64,000 nt of DNA, from contig NZ_BAGE01000044.1 of assembly GCF_000308675.1 (NCBI RefSeq), positions 124,001-188,000 on the forward strand. The letters are read 5' to 3'. Positions 1-23,969 of this stretch are shown piece after piece (the stretch's first letter is position 1; each line of letters opens with the position of its first letter). The notes under the pieces are model-generated. The model saw only the letters and a program-made list of their open reading frames with translations. It had not been told where the DNA came from and ran no database searches. This stretch comes from Nocardia paucivorans NBRC 100373 (GTDB lineage Bacteria; Actinomycetota; Actinomycetes; Mycobacteriales; Mycobacteriaceae). Both the position numbers and the translations under genes were made by a program.

Positions 1-13094
<13,094 letters not shown>

Positions 13095-13098
<4 letters not shown>

Positions 13099-14135
13099 AT
13101 TCGGAAAACGGCGTCATCGTCACCGGTATCGAGAAATCGTTCGGCTCCGTCCGGGCGCTGCGGGGGGTGGATTTCACGGCGGAGCCGGGCGAGGTCCTCG
13201 GTATCCTCGGGCCGAACGGCGCGGGCAAGACCACCGTCGTGAACATTCTGTCCACCCTCATCCCTCCCGACGCCGGCCGCGCGATCGTCGCCGGACACGA
13301 TGTGGTCGCCGATCCCGCTGCGGTGCGCCGCTCCATCATGCTCACCGGCCAGTACGCCGCACTCGACGATGTGCTCACCGGCTACGCGAATGTGGTGATG
13401 TTCGGCCGGCTGATGGGCCTGAGCAAACGTGCCGCCCGCGCCCGCGCCGACGAACTGATCGCCGAATTCGATCTGGGGCCCGCCGCGCACCGTCCGGTCG
13501 GAACCTATTCGGGCGGTATGCGCCGCCGGATCGATATCGCGTGCGGGCTCGTGGTCCGTCCGGAGGTGGTGTTCCTCGACGAACCCACCACCGGCCTAGA
13601 CCCGCGCAGCCGACAGGGGGTGTGGGATCTGGTGAACGGTTTCAAGAAAGCCGGTATCACCACCCTGCTGACCACCCAGTACCTGGAGGAGGCGGATGTG
13701 CTCAGCGACCGCGTCATAGTCATCGACCACGGCACGGTGATCGCCCAGGGCACCACCGACGAGCTCAAATCGCGGATCGGCGGCGACTATTGCGAGATGG
13801 TGCCGCGCACCCTCACCGATCTGCCCGCCATCGCCGCCGCCCTGGGCCCACTGCTCCCGGACGAATACCGGACGACGCTGGGCCCGGACTCCGACCGGAT
13901 CACCATCCCCGCCCCGGACGGCGCCACCACCCTCGCCGAGGCATTGCGACGTCTCGACAGCGCCGGGGTGGAGCTGATCGATATCGCCTTGCGCAAACCC
14001 TCGCTCGACGATGTCTTCCTCCGCCTCACCGGCCATACGACGACCAGCGCCGACACGGGGGGTTCCGCGTCGGACACCGACCTGGCCGAACATTCGGCCA
14101 CGCACCTGCCCACCCGGCGGACGGTGGCGCGATGA
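13095..14135 (+). CDS. ABC transporter ATP-binding protein, DrrA type
   Basis: 346-residue cytoplasmic ATPase of a drug or peptide exporter. It shows a Walker A motif (GPNGAGKT, residues 39-46), the signature YSGGMRRR, and Walker B followed by the D-loop ([11 protein letters not shown]). The C-terminal region after the nucleotide-binding domain resembles the DrrA family extension. The ATG at 13095 overlaps the NRPS stop codon as ATGA, which fixes the start and implies translational coupling. It should pair with the two ABC-2 permeases directly downstream and export the NRPS product; that substrate assignment is inference from position. A longer upstream open frame exists but lies inside the NRPS gene and is not needed. 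Confidence 0.95.
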
Positions 14136-14950
14136 CCGCGGCGATCTGGTTGGCGCAGACCCGGGCCGCTCCGGCCCGGGCCCGGCAGTGGTGGGTTCTC
14201 ACCATCCGGTTGATCGCACCGTCGATACGTTCCGGCGAGGTGTTGACCTCGATCCTGGCGCCTGCCGCCTTCACCGCCAGTTTCTACATCCCGCTGAAAA
14301 CCATCATGACCTTCTCCGGCACCGGTTACAGCAGCTACGCGCAGTTCATGATGCCACTGGTGATCCTGCAGGCGGGGGCGTTCACAGGGATATCGGCCGC
14401 CTTCCGGGCCGCCACCGACGCGGTCGCCGGCATCAACCGCCGCTTCGGCGCCATGCCGCTCGGACCGCTCGTCCCCACCGCGGCACGTATGTCGGGAAAT
14501 GTCTTCCGCCTGCTGATCGCTCTGAGCACCGCCCTGGTCTGCGGATACGTCATCGGTTTCCGCTTCTACCTCGATATCTGGCACACCCTGGGGTTCCTGC
14601 TGTTCGCCCTGCTCATCGGGATTTCGTTCACCCTGGGCGCGGATGTGCTCGGCACCGCGACCCGTAATCCGGAGGGCACCACCCAGGCGCTGGTGCTGCC
14701 ACCGTTGATCTTCGGCATGCTCTCGACGGGACTGGCCCCGGTCCACCAGTTCCCGTCGTGGGTGCAACCGTTCGTCCGCAACCAACCGGTGTCCCAGCTC
14801 GCCGAAGGGCTGCGCGCCCTGGCCGGGGACGCCGCCCCCCACACCGGGCACGTCACCTGGTCGCTGATGTTCCCGCCGCTGGCCTGGGTGTTGGGAGCGA
14901 TCGCCGTGTACATCCCGATATCGCTGCGTCTCGGTTCGAGGAGGATCTGA
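14132..14950 (+). CDS. ABC-2 type transporter permease, DrrB type
   Basis: 272-residue integral membrane protein with an N-terminal cytoplasmic segment followed by about six hydrophobic stretches, typical of ABC-2 permeases of the daunorubicin-resistance family. The conserved mid-region FSTGLAPVHQFPSWVQPFVRNQP-like block is present (it appears here as STGLAPVHQFPSWVQP, then RNQPVSQ), matching the family's 'F-P-x-W-[IV]-[RQ]' signature. The ATG overlaps the ATPase stop (ATGA). Its stop overlaps the next permease start (TGATG), so the three transporter genes are one unit. It probably forms a heterodimeric channel with the second permease. Confidence 0.93.
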   Translation: MTAAIWLAQTRAAPARARQWWVLTIRLIAPSIRSGEVLTSILAPAAFTASFYIPLKTIMTFSGTGYSSYAQFMMPLVILQAGAFTGISAAFRAATDAVAGINRRFGAMPLGPLVPTAARMSGNVFRLLIALSTALVCGYVIGFRFYLDIWHTLGFLLFALLIGISFTLGADVLGTATRNPEGTTQALVLPPLIFGMLSTGLAPVHQFPSWVQPFVRNQPVSQLAEGLRALAGDAAPHTGHVTWSLMFPPLAWVLGAIAVYIPISLRLGSRRI

Positions 14951-15777
14951 TGCCGCCCACCGCCATCACGGCCGAGCCGGCGACGGCGCTACGCACCGTT
15001 TCGGAGCACTCGATATCCGCGTTCGTGACGCACACCCTGATCCAGACCCAACGCCTGCTGTATCGCTGGTCCCGCAGCCCGGGCACCGTGTTGGAGGCGT
15101 TGATCATCCCGTGCCTGCTGCTGTTCATCCTCAACACCGTGATCGGCAACCAGATCAGCCGGTTCACCGGCGAGGACGCTCTGTTCGGTTCGGTGCCGAT
15201 GGTCGCCCTGGTCGGGGCGCTCGCCGGGGCGGTGGCGAACGGGGTGTTACTCGGCCGGGAACGCGATGCGGGGCTGCTCGCCCGGTTCTGGGTGTTGCCG
15301 GTGCATCGCGCCTCCGGTCTCACCGCCCGTATTCTCGCCGAGGGCTGCCGAATTCTGGTGGGCACACTCGTCGTGGTGGCGGTCGGTTTCCTGCTCGGTT
15401 TCCGGTTCGAACGCGGTGTTCTCGCCACCCTCGCCTTCCTGGGCATTCCCCTACTGTTCGGCCTGGCCTTCGCCACCCTCGTCACCGCCGTCGCCGTCTA
15501 CACCGCCAAGTCCGCCCTGGTGGAGGGCATCACCCTGTTGACCTCGCTGATGATGTTCTTCAGCACCGGGTTCGTCCCTCTCGCCGCCTACCCGAACTGG
15601 ATCCGCCCGGTGGTCGGCAACCAACCCCTGTCGGTGGCGATCGAGGCCATGCGCTCCCTGGCCGCCGACGGCCCGCTGGCCCGGCCGCTCACCCTCACCC
15701 TGCTCTGGGCACTCGGGGCCATCGCCGTGTTCGCCGTCCCCGCCGCCATCGGCTACCGCCGCGCGAGCCGCCGCTGA
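14950..15777 (+). CDS. ABC-2 type transporter permease, DrrC type
   Basis: 275-residue membrane protein, second permease of the exporter. It has about six transmembrane stretches and the family block FFSTGFVPLAAYPNWIRPVV followed by GNQPLS. The start at 14950 is set by the one-base overlap with the preceding stop (TGATG). Last gene of the NRPS-exporter operon. Both permeases carry the same motif but are otherwise divergent, as in DrrB/DrrC pairs of mycobacteria and Nocardia. No clear terminator was recognised downstream. Confidence 0.93.
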   Translation: MPPTAITAEPATALRTVSEHSISAFVTHTLIQTQRLLYRWSRSPGTVLEALIIPCLLLFILNTVIGNQISRFTGEDALFGSVPMVALVGALAGAVANGVLLGRERDAGLLARFWVLPVHRASGLTARILAEGCRILVGTLVVVAVGFLLGFRFERGVLATLAFLGIPLLFGLAFATLVTAVAVYTAKSALVEGITLLTSLMMFFSTGFVPLAAYPNWIRPVVGNQPLSVAIEAMRSLAADGPLARPLTLTLLWALGAIAVFAVPAAIGYRRASRR

Positions 15778-15876
15778 CCTCGGCGCCTGCCCATGGCCTC
15801 GTTCGGCTGCGCGATGCGCGGCGGAAACACCGTGCCGCCCGACTCGACCCCTGGCAACAATCGGCCCCGGCAGCAA

Positions 15877-15908
15877 GAGGAGATGCGCTATCGAGGAGAT
15901 GCGCTATC
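15877..15908. repeat. Perfect 16-bp tandem duplication
   Basis: The unit gaggagatgcgctatc occurs twice back to back without mismatch, about 100 bases past the end of the exporter operon. It lies outside any convincing gene. It may be a recent slippage duplication; no function can be assigned. Confidence 0.9.
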
Positions 15909-15964
15909 AAGGAAGCACTTGTCCACTCGGTGGTCCGAACCACCACGTAGCGTAGAAGTCCCGC

Positions 15965-16243
15965 ATGTCACCTGTTCCCCTGACCGCACCGATCCGAATA
16001 CGTCGCCACATCGAGATCCCGTTACTCGAGCCGATGCCCTGCCCGGCCCGTGTTCGCGGCCGGGTGGATATCGGCTTCTGCCTTCCGACCGGACCGTTCG
16101 GGTGCGTCGCGACGAAGTCCTGCCGGCTGCTCATGGCCGATGTAGACGACGGGACCCCGGGTGACCACCCGATTCGGTTGCTCGCGGATCCCTCGAAACC
16201 CGCGCATGCGCGGCTCGCGCCCATCGGCGGGACGAACCGATGA
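15965..16243 (+). CDS. Small hypothetical protein coupled to SRPBCC gene
   Basis: 92-codon open frame with a G/C-rich third position like its neighbours and an ATGA overlap with the SRPBCC gene at 16240. These are the two reasons for calling it. The product contains four cysteines (residues near 26, 42, 50 and 56), no signal peptide and no membrane segment. I recognise no domain. There is no strong ribosome binding site before the ATG. It may be a real short partner of the SRPBCC protein or a chance open frame. Confidence 0.4.
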   Translation: MSPVPLTAPIRIRRHIEIPLLEPMPCPARVRGRVDIGFCLPTGPFGCVATKSCRLLMADVDDGTPGDHPIRLLADPSKPAHARLAPIGGTNR

Positions 16244-16689
16244 GCCGGGCGGCATTCTCTCTGGCGATCCATATCGCGGCCGAACCCGAGGCCGTCCGAG
16301 AGGTGCTGACCGACCTCGACGGATACCCGCGAATCCATCCACTGGTCACCGCGGTGGACCGACTGTCCACCACCTCATCCGCAGACGAGCGAACGGATCA
16401 CTATCGGGTCCACGACCGAATGAAACTCGGTCCCCTGACGATCTCCTTCGCCTATCGCGTGGAGATGTCGGTCACCCCCGCGGGGGATATCGTCTCCGAC
16501 GCCTACCAATTCCCGCGTATCCGACTGCACAATGTCACCACGTGCCGCCCCGAGGGAAACGGCTCGCTCGTCCACGAGCATGTCGACATCGTGGCGCCCC
16601 GCCCGCTGGTGGCGACGGTGCACCGCAAGGGCCTCGACGCGCACCGCATCATGTTCGAGCGGCTGAAAGCTCTCTTGGAGAACGGATGA
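16240..16689 (+). CDS. SRPBCC / polyketide cyclase-like protein
   Basis: 149-residue protein of the START/SRPBCC fold, which binds hydrophobic ligands in a deep cavity. The N-terminus (residues 5-35) has the typical 'I-x-A-x-P-E-x-V-x-x-V-L-T-D-[LV]-x-x-Y-P' pattern, seen here as HIAAEPEAVREVLTDLDGYP. The C-terminal long helix (FERLKALLE) also fits. The ATG overlaps the stop of the upstream short frame as ATGA. The mycobacterial and Nocardia family has many paralogues of unknown substrate, so the ligand cannot be named. It lies 140 bases from the convergent LuxR regulator. Confidence 0.8.
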   Translation: MSRAAFSLAIHIAAEPEAVREVLTDLDGYPRIHPLVTAVDRLSTTSSADERTDHYRVHDRMKLGPLTISFAYRVEMSVTPAGDIVSDAYQFPRIRLHNVTTCRPEGNGSLVHEHVDIVAPRPLVATVHRKGLDAHRIMFERLKALLENG

Positions 16690-16830
16690 GGCCCGACTCG
16701 TTCTCCACTGGACCACGGACCGCCATACGGGCCGAGACCGCACGAACCCGCTTCCGTCACCGGGCCCGGCATGGCCGCACCCCTCGGTCACTGCCCCTTC
16801 ACCACGATATGAGTTGTCGCCGAATGCCGT

Positions 16831-19428
16831 TCAGCGGGTTCGGCCCGGATGCGCCACCCCCCGTGGATGATGCATTTGTTCGCCGGTTCGGTGTGGACGT
16901 TTGGCCCCTTCGGTGCGCACGCGGCCGAGATGTTCCGGGGGAACGAGTTTGATGATGTCCTGCCGTGAGGTGACCATGAGTTTCCGGAAGATCGCCGCCA
17001 TCTGCGCGTCGACCGTCCGGGAGGAGGTGCCGCGGCGAACCGCGATGGTGGGGTTGGTCCATCCCGCCGCGGCCAGGAGCGCGACCTCACGTTCGGCGGC
17101 CGAAAGATCCTCCCACCGGGACGGCGCGTTCTTCCTGGCGGGATGATCCGTCGCCATCTTCTCGATGGACAGGGTGCCCAGGGCCAGACGCTGTACCTCC
17201 CCGAGCTCGGGTCGCAGCAGGGTGCCCTGCCGGTAGGCGGCCGCGAACGCGTCGGGCCCCAGTACCCGACGACAGATCTCGGTGGTTTTCTGCCTTTCGG
17301 CGACGATGAGCTCCAGGGCACCGAAATCGATACCCGGCCCGGCGTGAAACATGGTGGCACCGCCGAGGAGTCGTGCGGTTTCGGTTGCCCGCACCGCGAG
17401 TTCGTGGGGGTCCGCGTTTCCGGCGGCGATCGAATCGTCGAGGATTCGGGCCCAGGCGCCGTGCAGGATGTGCAGCGCGAACGATATGCCCCACTGGTCC
17501 CGTGCGGAGGTCTGAACGGCAAGCGCCGACCGGGCGACGGCCACTGCTTCCTCGGGATCGCCGTATCTGGCCAATGCGACCGCCCGGGCCAACTGAGCCC
17601 ACGACTTGGCCCACCCGGCTCCGGAATCGATGGCGTGATCGAGATGGCGTCGGGTGACCTCCAGGGCCTGCCGTTCGGTGCCGAGGTATCCGGCGGCCAC
17701 CGCCTCGTAGAATTCGCTTCGGCCTTCCCCACCACGATCTTCGAGGGTGTCGAATTTCTCTCGGGCTCGGCACAATACGGCTATGCAACTCGGGTCCCGG
17801 TGGGCCAGCATGAGTTTCGATCCCCACAGGAATTCGACCGAAGCGGGCAGGCCGATGTCGTTTTCCGGGTGCCGCCGCCAATCACGTCCGATACTCGGAT
17901 CTTCGACGCAACCGGCCACACATTCGTCGAGTATTCGGTCGGCCTCTTCGTTTCGGCCCTGTAGCACCGAGAGCCAACCCAACATGGTCCGGGCGGCCGT
18001 TTGCAGCTCACTGGGCTGCGAGTGCCGGGCATGCGTCGCCTGCAGGGTGCGCTCGGTCCATTGGCGTATTTCCCTGGGAGAACCCTTGATAATGGGCAGG
18101 GCGACCAGACCGGCGGAAATCTCCAAACCCACTTCGGGTTCGTCGGAGGTGATGCTTGTTTCGACTGCGGTCAGGATATTGTCCCATGCCGTACGAGTCC
18201 CCCAATTCACCTTCCCCGGACTGAACCATTCAACCTGCGCTTTTACAACTCTATCCCGATAGTAACGACGGTGCCGGCGTTCGAGTCTCGCCGTTTCGTC
18301 CACCTGATCGGTTGATCTTTCTTTCAACCGTTGCGCGGCGAAAATCCGAATACTTTCCAAGAGGGAATACCGCACCCTCGTCGGGGTGATGTGAGCCGTC
18401 ACCAGCGACTGATCCACCAACCCCTCGAGCAGACCCTCTATCTCCGATCGCGCCAGACGCAGATCACCGTCGGACACGGGTGTCCCGGCGCCCGGTGTAC
18501 CCGGGTCGTCCGCGCACACCGACTCGATGACTTCCAGCCCGACACCGACATCGGACGAGAAACCGTCGCCCTCCTCGGGGTTGATGTCATAGCCCGCGGC
18601 GAAAACCGACATCCTATCCAGGAGGAGTCGTTCCTTGGCCGTACACAGGTCATAGGACCACGCGATGACATCACGGATCCCCTGATGACGGGGTTCGGCT
18701 CCCACCCGCGGCCCATGGGACCAGCTCAGCCGCTTGTCGCCGGCCTCACCGCTCAGATCGCGGGCAATTGCACCCAGGGGCTGACGCAGCAGCCGGGCGG
18801 CCGCCAAACGGATATACAGCGGGTTGCTGTGCACATGCCGACAGACCAGCTCGGCCATCTCGACCTGAGCGGTGTCGGTCACCGGGTGGCCGGTGAGTTC
18901 GGCACGCCGCCGGAACAGGGTGACGGCCTGCTGCTGCGATAGCGGCGGAACCACGACGACATGCTCGTCGACCCATCCGATGGGGCGGCGGCTGGTCGCC
19001 AGAATGGTCAGGCCCGGCACCGCGACCATCAGCTCGGCGATCACCTCACCGACAGCGTCCAGCACATGCTCGCAGTTGTCCAGCACCAGCAGCGTCTGCA
19101 GATCCATTCCGAGTGCGTCGGTACTGGTCAGCGCATCGACCAGCGCATCCCAGGAGGAACGCTCCGCTACATCGGCGGCCACGACCGAACGGGTGATCTC
19201 ATCCTCGACGGCGGAGATGTCGGCGTCCTTGGTCAGCCTGGCCAGCCGCGCCCAGTGCACCGGCCGGTGAGTGGCCTTTCCGAATCGTCGCCCCGCCTCC
19301 GTGGCGAGGCGGGTTTTTCCGATACCTCCGGGACCGATCAAGGTGATCAATCGAGCGGAGCTCGTCAACAATGTACCGATCCGATCCAGTTCCGAATCAC
19401 GACCGATAAAGCGATCCGTAGCAGACAC
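16831..19428 (-). CDS. LuxR-family ATP-binding transcriptional regulator
   Basis: About 865 residues. The N-terminus has an NB-ARC/AAA-type ATPase with a P-loop (GPGGIGKTR), a Walker B-like LLVLDNCEH, and ILATSRR as sensor motif. A long helical middle, probably TPR-like (about residues 400-760), is followed by a C-terminal LuxR helix-turn-helix starting at LSAAEREVALLAAAG. This is the architecture of large LuxR or MalT-like regulators that respond to a ligand through ATP-dependent oligomerization. An ATG lies 33 bases upstream, but the GTG at 19428 has a good Shine-Dalgarno (GGAGA about 5 bases before) and begins just before the ATPase, so it is preferred. The target genes are unknown; the NRPS operon and the neighbouring unknown gene are candidates by position only. 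Confidence 0.9.
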   Translation of the reverse strand: MSATDRFIGRDSELDRIGTLLTSSARLITLIGPGGIGKTRLATEAGRRFGKATHRPVHWARLARLTKDADISAVEDEITRSVVAADVAERSSWDALVDALTSTDALGMDLQTLLVLDNCEHVLDAVGEVIAELMVAVPGLTILATSRRPIGWVDEHVVVVPPLSQQQAVTLFRRRAELTGHPVTDTAQVEMAELVCRHVHSNPLYIRLAAARLLRQPLGAIARDLSGEAGDKRLSWSHGPRVGAEPRHQGIRDVIAWSYDLCTAKERLLLDRMSVFAAGYDINPEEGDGFSSDVGVGLEVIESVCADDPGTPGAGTPVSDGDLRLARSEIEGLLEGLVDQSLVTAHITPTRVRYSLLESIRIFAAQRLKERSTDQVDETARLERRHRRYYRDRVVKAQVEWFSPGKVNWGTRTAWDNILTAVETSITSDEPEVGLEISAGLVALPIIKGSPREIRQWTERTLQATHARHSQPSELQTAARTMLGWLSVLQGRNEEADRILDECVAGCVEDPSIGRDWRRHPENDIGLPASVEFLWGSKLMLAHRDPSCIAVLCRAREKFDTLEDRGGEGRSEFYEAVAAGYLGTERQALEVTRRHLDHAIDSGAGWAKSWAQLARAVALARYGDPEEAVAVARSALAVQTSARDQWGISFALHILHGAWARILDDSIAAGNADPHELAVRATETARLLGGATMFHAGPGIDFGALELIVAERQKTTEICRRVLGPDAFAAAYRQGTLLRPELGEVQRLALGTLSIEKMATDHPARKNAPSRWEDLSAAEREVALLAAAGWTNPTIAVRRGTSSRTVDAQMAAIFRKLMVTSRQDIIKLVPPEHLGRVRTEGAKRPHRTGEQMHHPRGVAHPGRTR

Positions 19429-19787
19429 TCGATCTCCACGCCGCCCGGAACCCATCATCATGCCGCATCAGCTTAGCCATATCTCGGGGCCACGGCAGCG
19501 TCGGTTGCCGAAAAGGTTGGCGGTTCGGTGCCCGCGATCACCTTCACTCCCGTGAAGTGGCCCTAACCACACCGATCGCGCGACCGAATTTTCCCCTCGA
19601 CGCCCCACCTCGGCTCACACCGATGAGTACCCGATCGAGACCCCGTCGCCCGAACGAAAAAACACCGATAAATCAGATGTTCACTTCTCTCATATTCGCT
19701 ATCCAACTGCTCGAATGCAATTCCGGGCTTCGCGCCGGATGGCGTGCCATTCGGCTCCCGAAATGTGAAACGACTACAGAAATGCGC
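19429..19787. other. Intergenic region upstream of LuxR regulator
   Basis: About 360 bases between the LuxR gene start and the stop of the next minus-strand gene. It presumably holds the LuxR promoter. No clear gene, terminator hairpin or repeat was recognised; the 19620-19780 part is visibly less G/C-rich than flanking genes. Confidence 0.5.
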
Positions 19788-20525
19788 CTAGGCGGGACCC
19801 AGCCGGTACGTCTTCACCGTCCATCCCAGGTCAGCGAGCCGGCGAATAGCGGCTTCGATGACAGGAAATCCCGCTCCGTCCATCCACAGCGACCAGAAGA
19901 TGTAGAAGTTGAAGGTGAGAGTACCCATCTCATGGTCTATCCATGCCCGAAACGGGGCATCCTCGGCATATCTGATGTCAGGACCGGCCACCCAATGGCC
20001 TCCGGCGGAGGACTCGACGGGAAAAGAGAGCGTTCCGATGTCGCTCTCCACGGCCAGCGCGTCACCCACCACGGTTTGGGCCGTGGCGTCGGGAAGCCGG
20101 ACCCGGAAACTGTCGACGATCAGCAGAGTCCATCCGGGCTCGTCTGCGGGATCCGGACACTCGTGCTCGGTCAGGACGGTATCGATCCACTCGAGAATCG
20201 TCTGCCGGTCGAGCCGCTCCGTGGACTCCACCCTGGTCGACCTCCACCAGGAGCCGATACGAACCCCTTTCGGTGGCGAGGCGACCTGCAGTTGCCGATA
20301 GGCCGACACCTGGTAGGGCTCGGATTGCAACGGACCCAGGTACTCACGGTGGCAGCAGGGAAATATCCCCTCCACCGACAGAGGTTCGAAAAGGTCTTCA
20401 CCGAGAGCGAAGAGAGCATCGATGGCGATCGCAGCAATTTCCCGTTGATCCCTGACGCGCCCCCAAGGGCTGATCTCGGCGGATATCAGCCCTTCCCGGG
20501 GCGAGCGAACGCGTATATCGGTCAC
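19788..20525 (-). CDS. Hypothetical protein
   Basis: 245-residue cytoplasmic-looking protein with no signal peptide or membrane segment. It is Trp- and acid-rich, with the C-terminal half ending in a block such as FNFYIFWSLWMDG, then a helix ADLGWTVKTYRLGPA. I do not recognise the family. The GTG start at 20525 is chosen because GGAGG lies 7 bases before it; an ATG nine bases further upstream touches that GGAGG and is less likely. It stands alone between the LuxR regulator (same strand) and nrdF (opposite strand). Confidence 0.65.
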   Translation of the reverse strand: MTDIRVRSPREGLISAEISPWGRVRDQREIAAIAIDALFALGEDLFEPLSVEGIFPCCHREYLGPLQSEPYQVSAYRQLQVASPPKGVRIGSWWRSTRVESTERLDRQTILEWIDTVLTEHECPDPADEPGWTLLIVDSFRVRLPDATAQTVVGDALAVESDIGTLSFPVESSAGGHWVAGPDIRYAEDAPFRAWIDHEMGTLTFNFYIFWSLWMDGAGFPVIEAAIRRLADLGWTVKTYRLGPA

Positions 20526-22181
<1,656 letters not shown>

Positions 22182-22235
22182 CGAAATCTACGCGGGAGCG
22201 CCTCCCATAACCACGCAGCCACGCGGCGGCCCCCC

Positions 22236-22277
22236 GGGGGCTGGTTCCGGCTCGACCGACGGCCGGAACCAGCCCCC
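22236..22277 (+). terminator. Strong hairpin terminator after nrdF
   Basis: A perfect 15-bp stem (22236-22250 with 22263-22277), a 12-base loop, then TTT. It sits 55 bases after the nrdF stop and isolates nrdF from the LLM oxidoreductase gene. Confidence 0.85.
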
Positions 22278-22435
22278 TTTCGTGTCCGCACGCTCCATCT
22301 CACCCGGCTAGGACACCCACCAGTTCGCCCTGCGCGTAATCGTTGCCCCACCGGTACCGCAGCGGCAGAGTGGAATTCGTGGGTGCATACCGCATCCATC
22401 CCACCGTCGTGGGACTCGATTACGAGGAGAGATCT

Positions 22436-23431
22436 GTGCGCTTCGGAATCTTCATTCCGCAGGGGTGGCGGCTCGATCTGGTGGGCATCGACCCCGCCGC
22501 GCAATGGGGGGTGATGCGGGATCTGGCGGTCCGCGCCGACACGAATCCGGTCTGGGAATCCCTGTGGGTCTACGACCACTTCCACACCGTGCCCGAACCC
22601 ACCGAAGAGGCCACCCACGAGGCGTGGACGCTGATGGCCGCGTTCGCCGCCACCACCACCCGGATACGGCTGGGCCAGATGTGTACGGCGATGAGCTACC
22701 GCAATCCCGCCTATCTGGCGAAGGTGGCGGCAACGGTCGATTCCATCTCCGGCGGACGCACCGAGATGGGCATCGGCGGCGGCTGGTACGAACACGAGTG
22801 GCGTGCCTACGGCTACGGTTTCCCCTCCGCCGGGGAACGGCTGGGCCGCCTCGACGAGGGCGTGCAGATCTTCCGGCAGGCGTGGACCACCGGAACCGCC
22901 ACCCTCGACGGCCGGTACTACCAGGTGGACGGCGCGATCGTACGTCCCCTGCCCGCACAGCAGGGCGGTATTCCGCTGTGGATCGCGGGCGGCGGGGAGA
23001 AGAAAACCCTGCGCATCGCCGCGAAATACGCCGACTACACGAACTTCTCCGGCGACGACCCCGACGAGTTCACCCGCAAATCCGAGATCCTGCGCGACCA
23101 CTGCGCCGATGTCGGCACCGATTTCGACGCCATCGTGCGCAGCGCCAACTTCAATGTCGCGATCGGCGCCACCGAGGCCGAAGCACAGGAACGCATCGCC
23201 GCCGGCACCGCCCGCTACGCCTCGGTATTGGGCGAGAAGAAGGCCCAGGAGTTCACCGACCTCCTCTTCCGGAACAGCGCCACGGTGGGCACCCCGGAAC
23301 AGATCGTCGAGAAACTCCGCGCGGTGCAGGATCGCGGCCTCGGCTACGCCATCCTCAATTTCCCCGAATCCGCCTACGACACCTCGGGGATCGAACTCTT
23401 CGAACGCGAGGTCGCTCCCGCTCTGTCCTGA
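22436..23431 (+). CDS. LLM-class F420-dependent oxidoreductase
   Basis: 331-residue luciferase-like monooxygenase-fold protein. The N-terminus FGIFIPQGW, the block TRIRLGQMCTAMSYRNPAYLA and GGRTEMGIGGGWYEHEW are typical of the actinobacterial F420-dependent subgroup, which uses reduced F420 to reduce or oxidise small molecules. The GTG at 22436 is chosen because GAGGAGA lies about 7 bases before it and the family sequence starts there; upstream in-frame codons look non-coding. It is monocistronic between the nrdF terminator and a gene-poor stretch. Substrate unknown. Confidence 0.9.
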   Translation: MRFGIFIPQGWRLDLVGIDPAAQWGVMRDLAVRADTNPVWESLWVYDHFHTVPEPTEEATHEAWTLMAAFAATTTRIRLGQMCTAMSYRNPAYLAKVAATVDSISGGRTEMGIGGGWYEHEWRAYGYGFPSAGERLGRLDEGVQIFRQAWTTGTATLDGRYYQVDGAIVRPLPAQQGGIPLWIAGGGEKKTLRIAAKYADYTNFSGDDPDEFTRKSEILRDHCADVGTDFDAIVRSANFNVAIGATEAEAQERIAAGTARYASVLGEKKAQEFTDLLFRNSATVGTPEQIVEKLRAVQDRGLGYAILNFPESAYDTSGIELFEREVAPALS

Positions 23432-23777
23432 CACCCGGAGCCCGGAATCGACGTGTCGAGCCCGCCGATCGCGCATCGTCCACACGAGGCCGATCGGCGG
23501 ACTCGCACGGATAACGCGGCTTATCGCACCGACGCTCGTCGCGTTACAGCATTTTCCGCCCGCAAAAGTCGGGGCTGTCCCCGACGACGAATTCCCGATG
23601 GAATCGATGTCGTGCGGTGTGATGGTGGATCGACCGGTTCGACACCGAAACACGGCACATCCACCACGGTCCTCGACCTGTTCGGCACCGCATCCGATGG
23701 CCTCGGCCGATCGAGACGAAAAGCGAACCGGCCCGGACCCGTCGAACAACAGAACAAGAGAAAGCGTCATCGATTCC
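23432..23777. other. Gene-poor region after LLM oxidoreductase
   Basis: About 350 bases. I see no gene on either strand with coding-like composition. It probably holds the promoter of the short peptide at 23778. No terminator-like hairpin was identified directly after 23431. Confidence 0.45.
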
Positions 23778-23867
23778 ATGTTCTCCCAACCGCTCATCGA
23801 ACTATCCGGTCAGATCTTCCGGTTCATCACCCTCACGCTGCCGGTGCTCCTGCTCTACATTCTCTGA
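23778..23867 (+). CDS. Putative 29-residue hydrophobic peptide
   Basis: ATG-to-stop frame of 30 codons. The peptide has a short amphipathic start (MFSQPLIELSGQ) followed by a hydrophobic run (FITLTLPVLLLYIL) long enough to enter a membrane. A 15-bp perfect hairpin begins 36 bases after the stop, which supports a short transcription unit ending here. There is no good Shine-Dalgarno, only a purine-rich agagaaag 13 bases upstream. The frame is open further upstream to an ATG at 23697, which would add about 27 charged residues. Function unknown; it may be a small membrane peptide or a chance frame. Confidence 0.35.
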   Translation: MFSQPLIELSGQIFRFITLTLPVLLLYIL

Positions 23868-23903
23868 ATTCGAAGCTCCACAACCTCATGGGGCCGCACC
23901 GCA

Positions 23904-23943
23904 GAAGGCTCTCGCCCGAATACTTTTCCGGGCGAGAGCCTTC
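23904..23943. terminator. Perfect 15-bp hairpin, probably bidirectional terminator
   Basis: Arms 23904-23918 and 23929-23943 pair perfectly around a 10-base loop (aatacttttc). It lies between the plus-strand short peptide and the minus-strand DUF397 gene, whose stop is only 26 bases away, so it can end transcription from both sides. There is no long T-tract. Confidence 0.75.
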
Positions 23944-23969
23944 ACCACACAGCGGTATGAACGCGCCGC

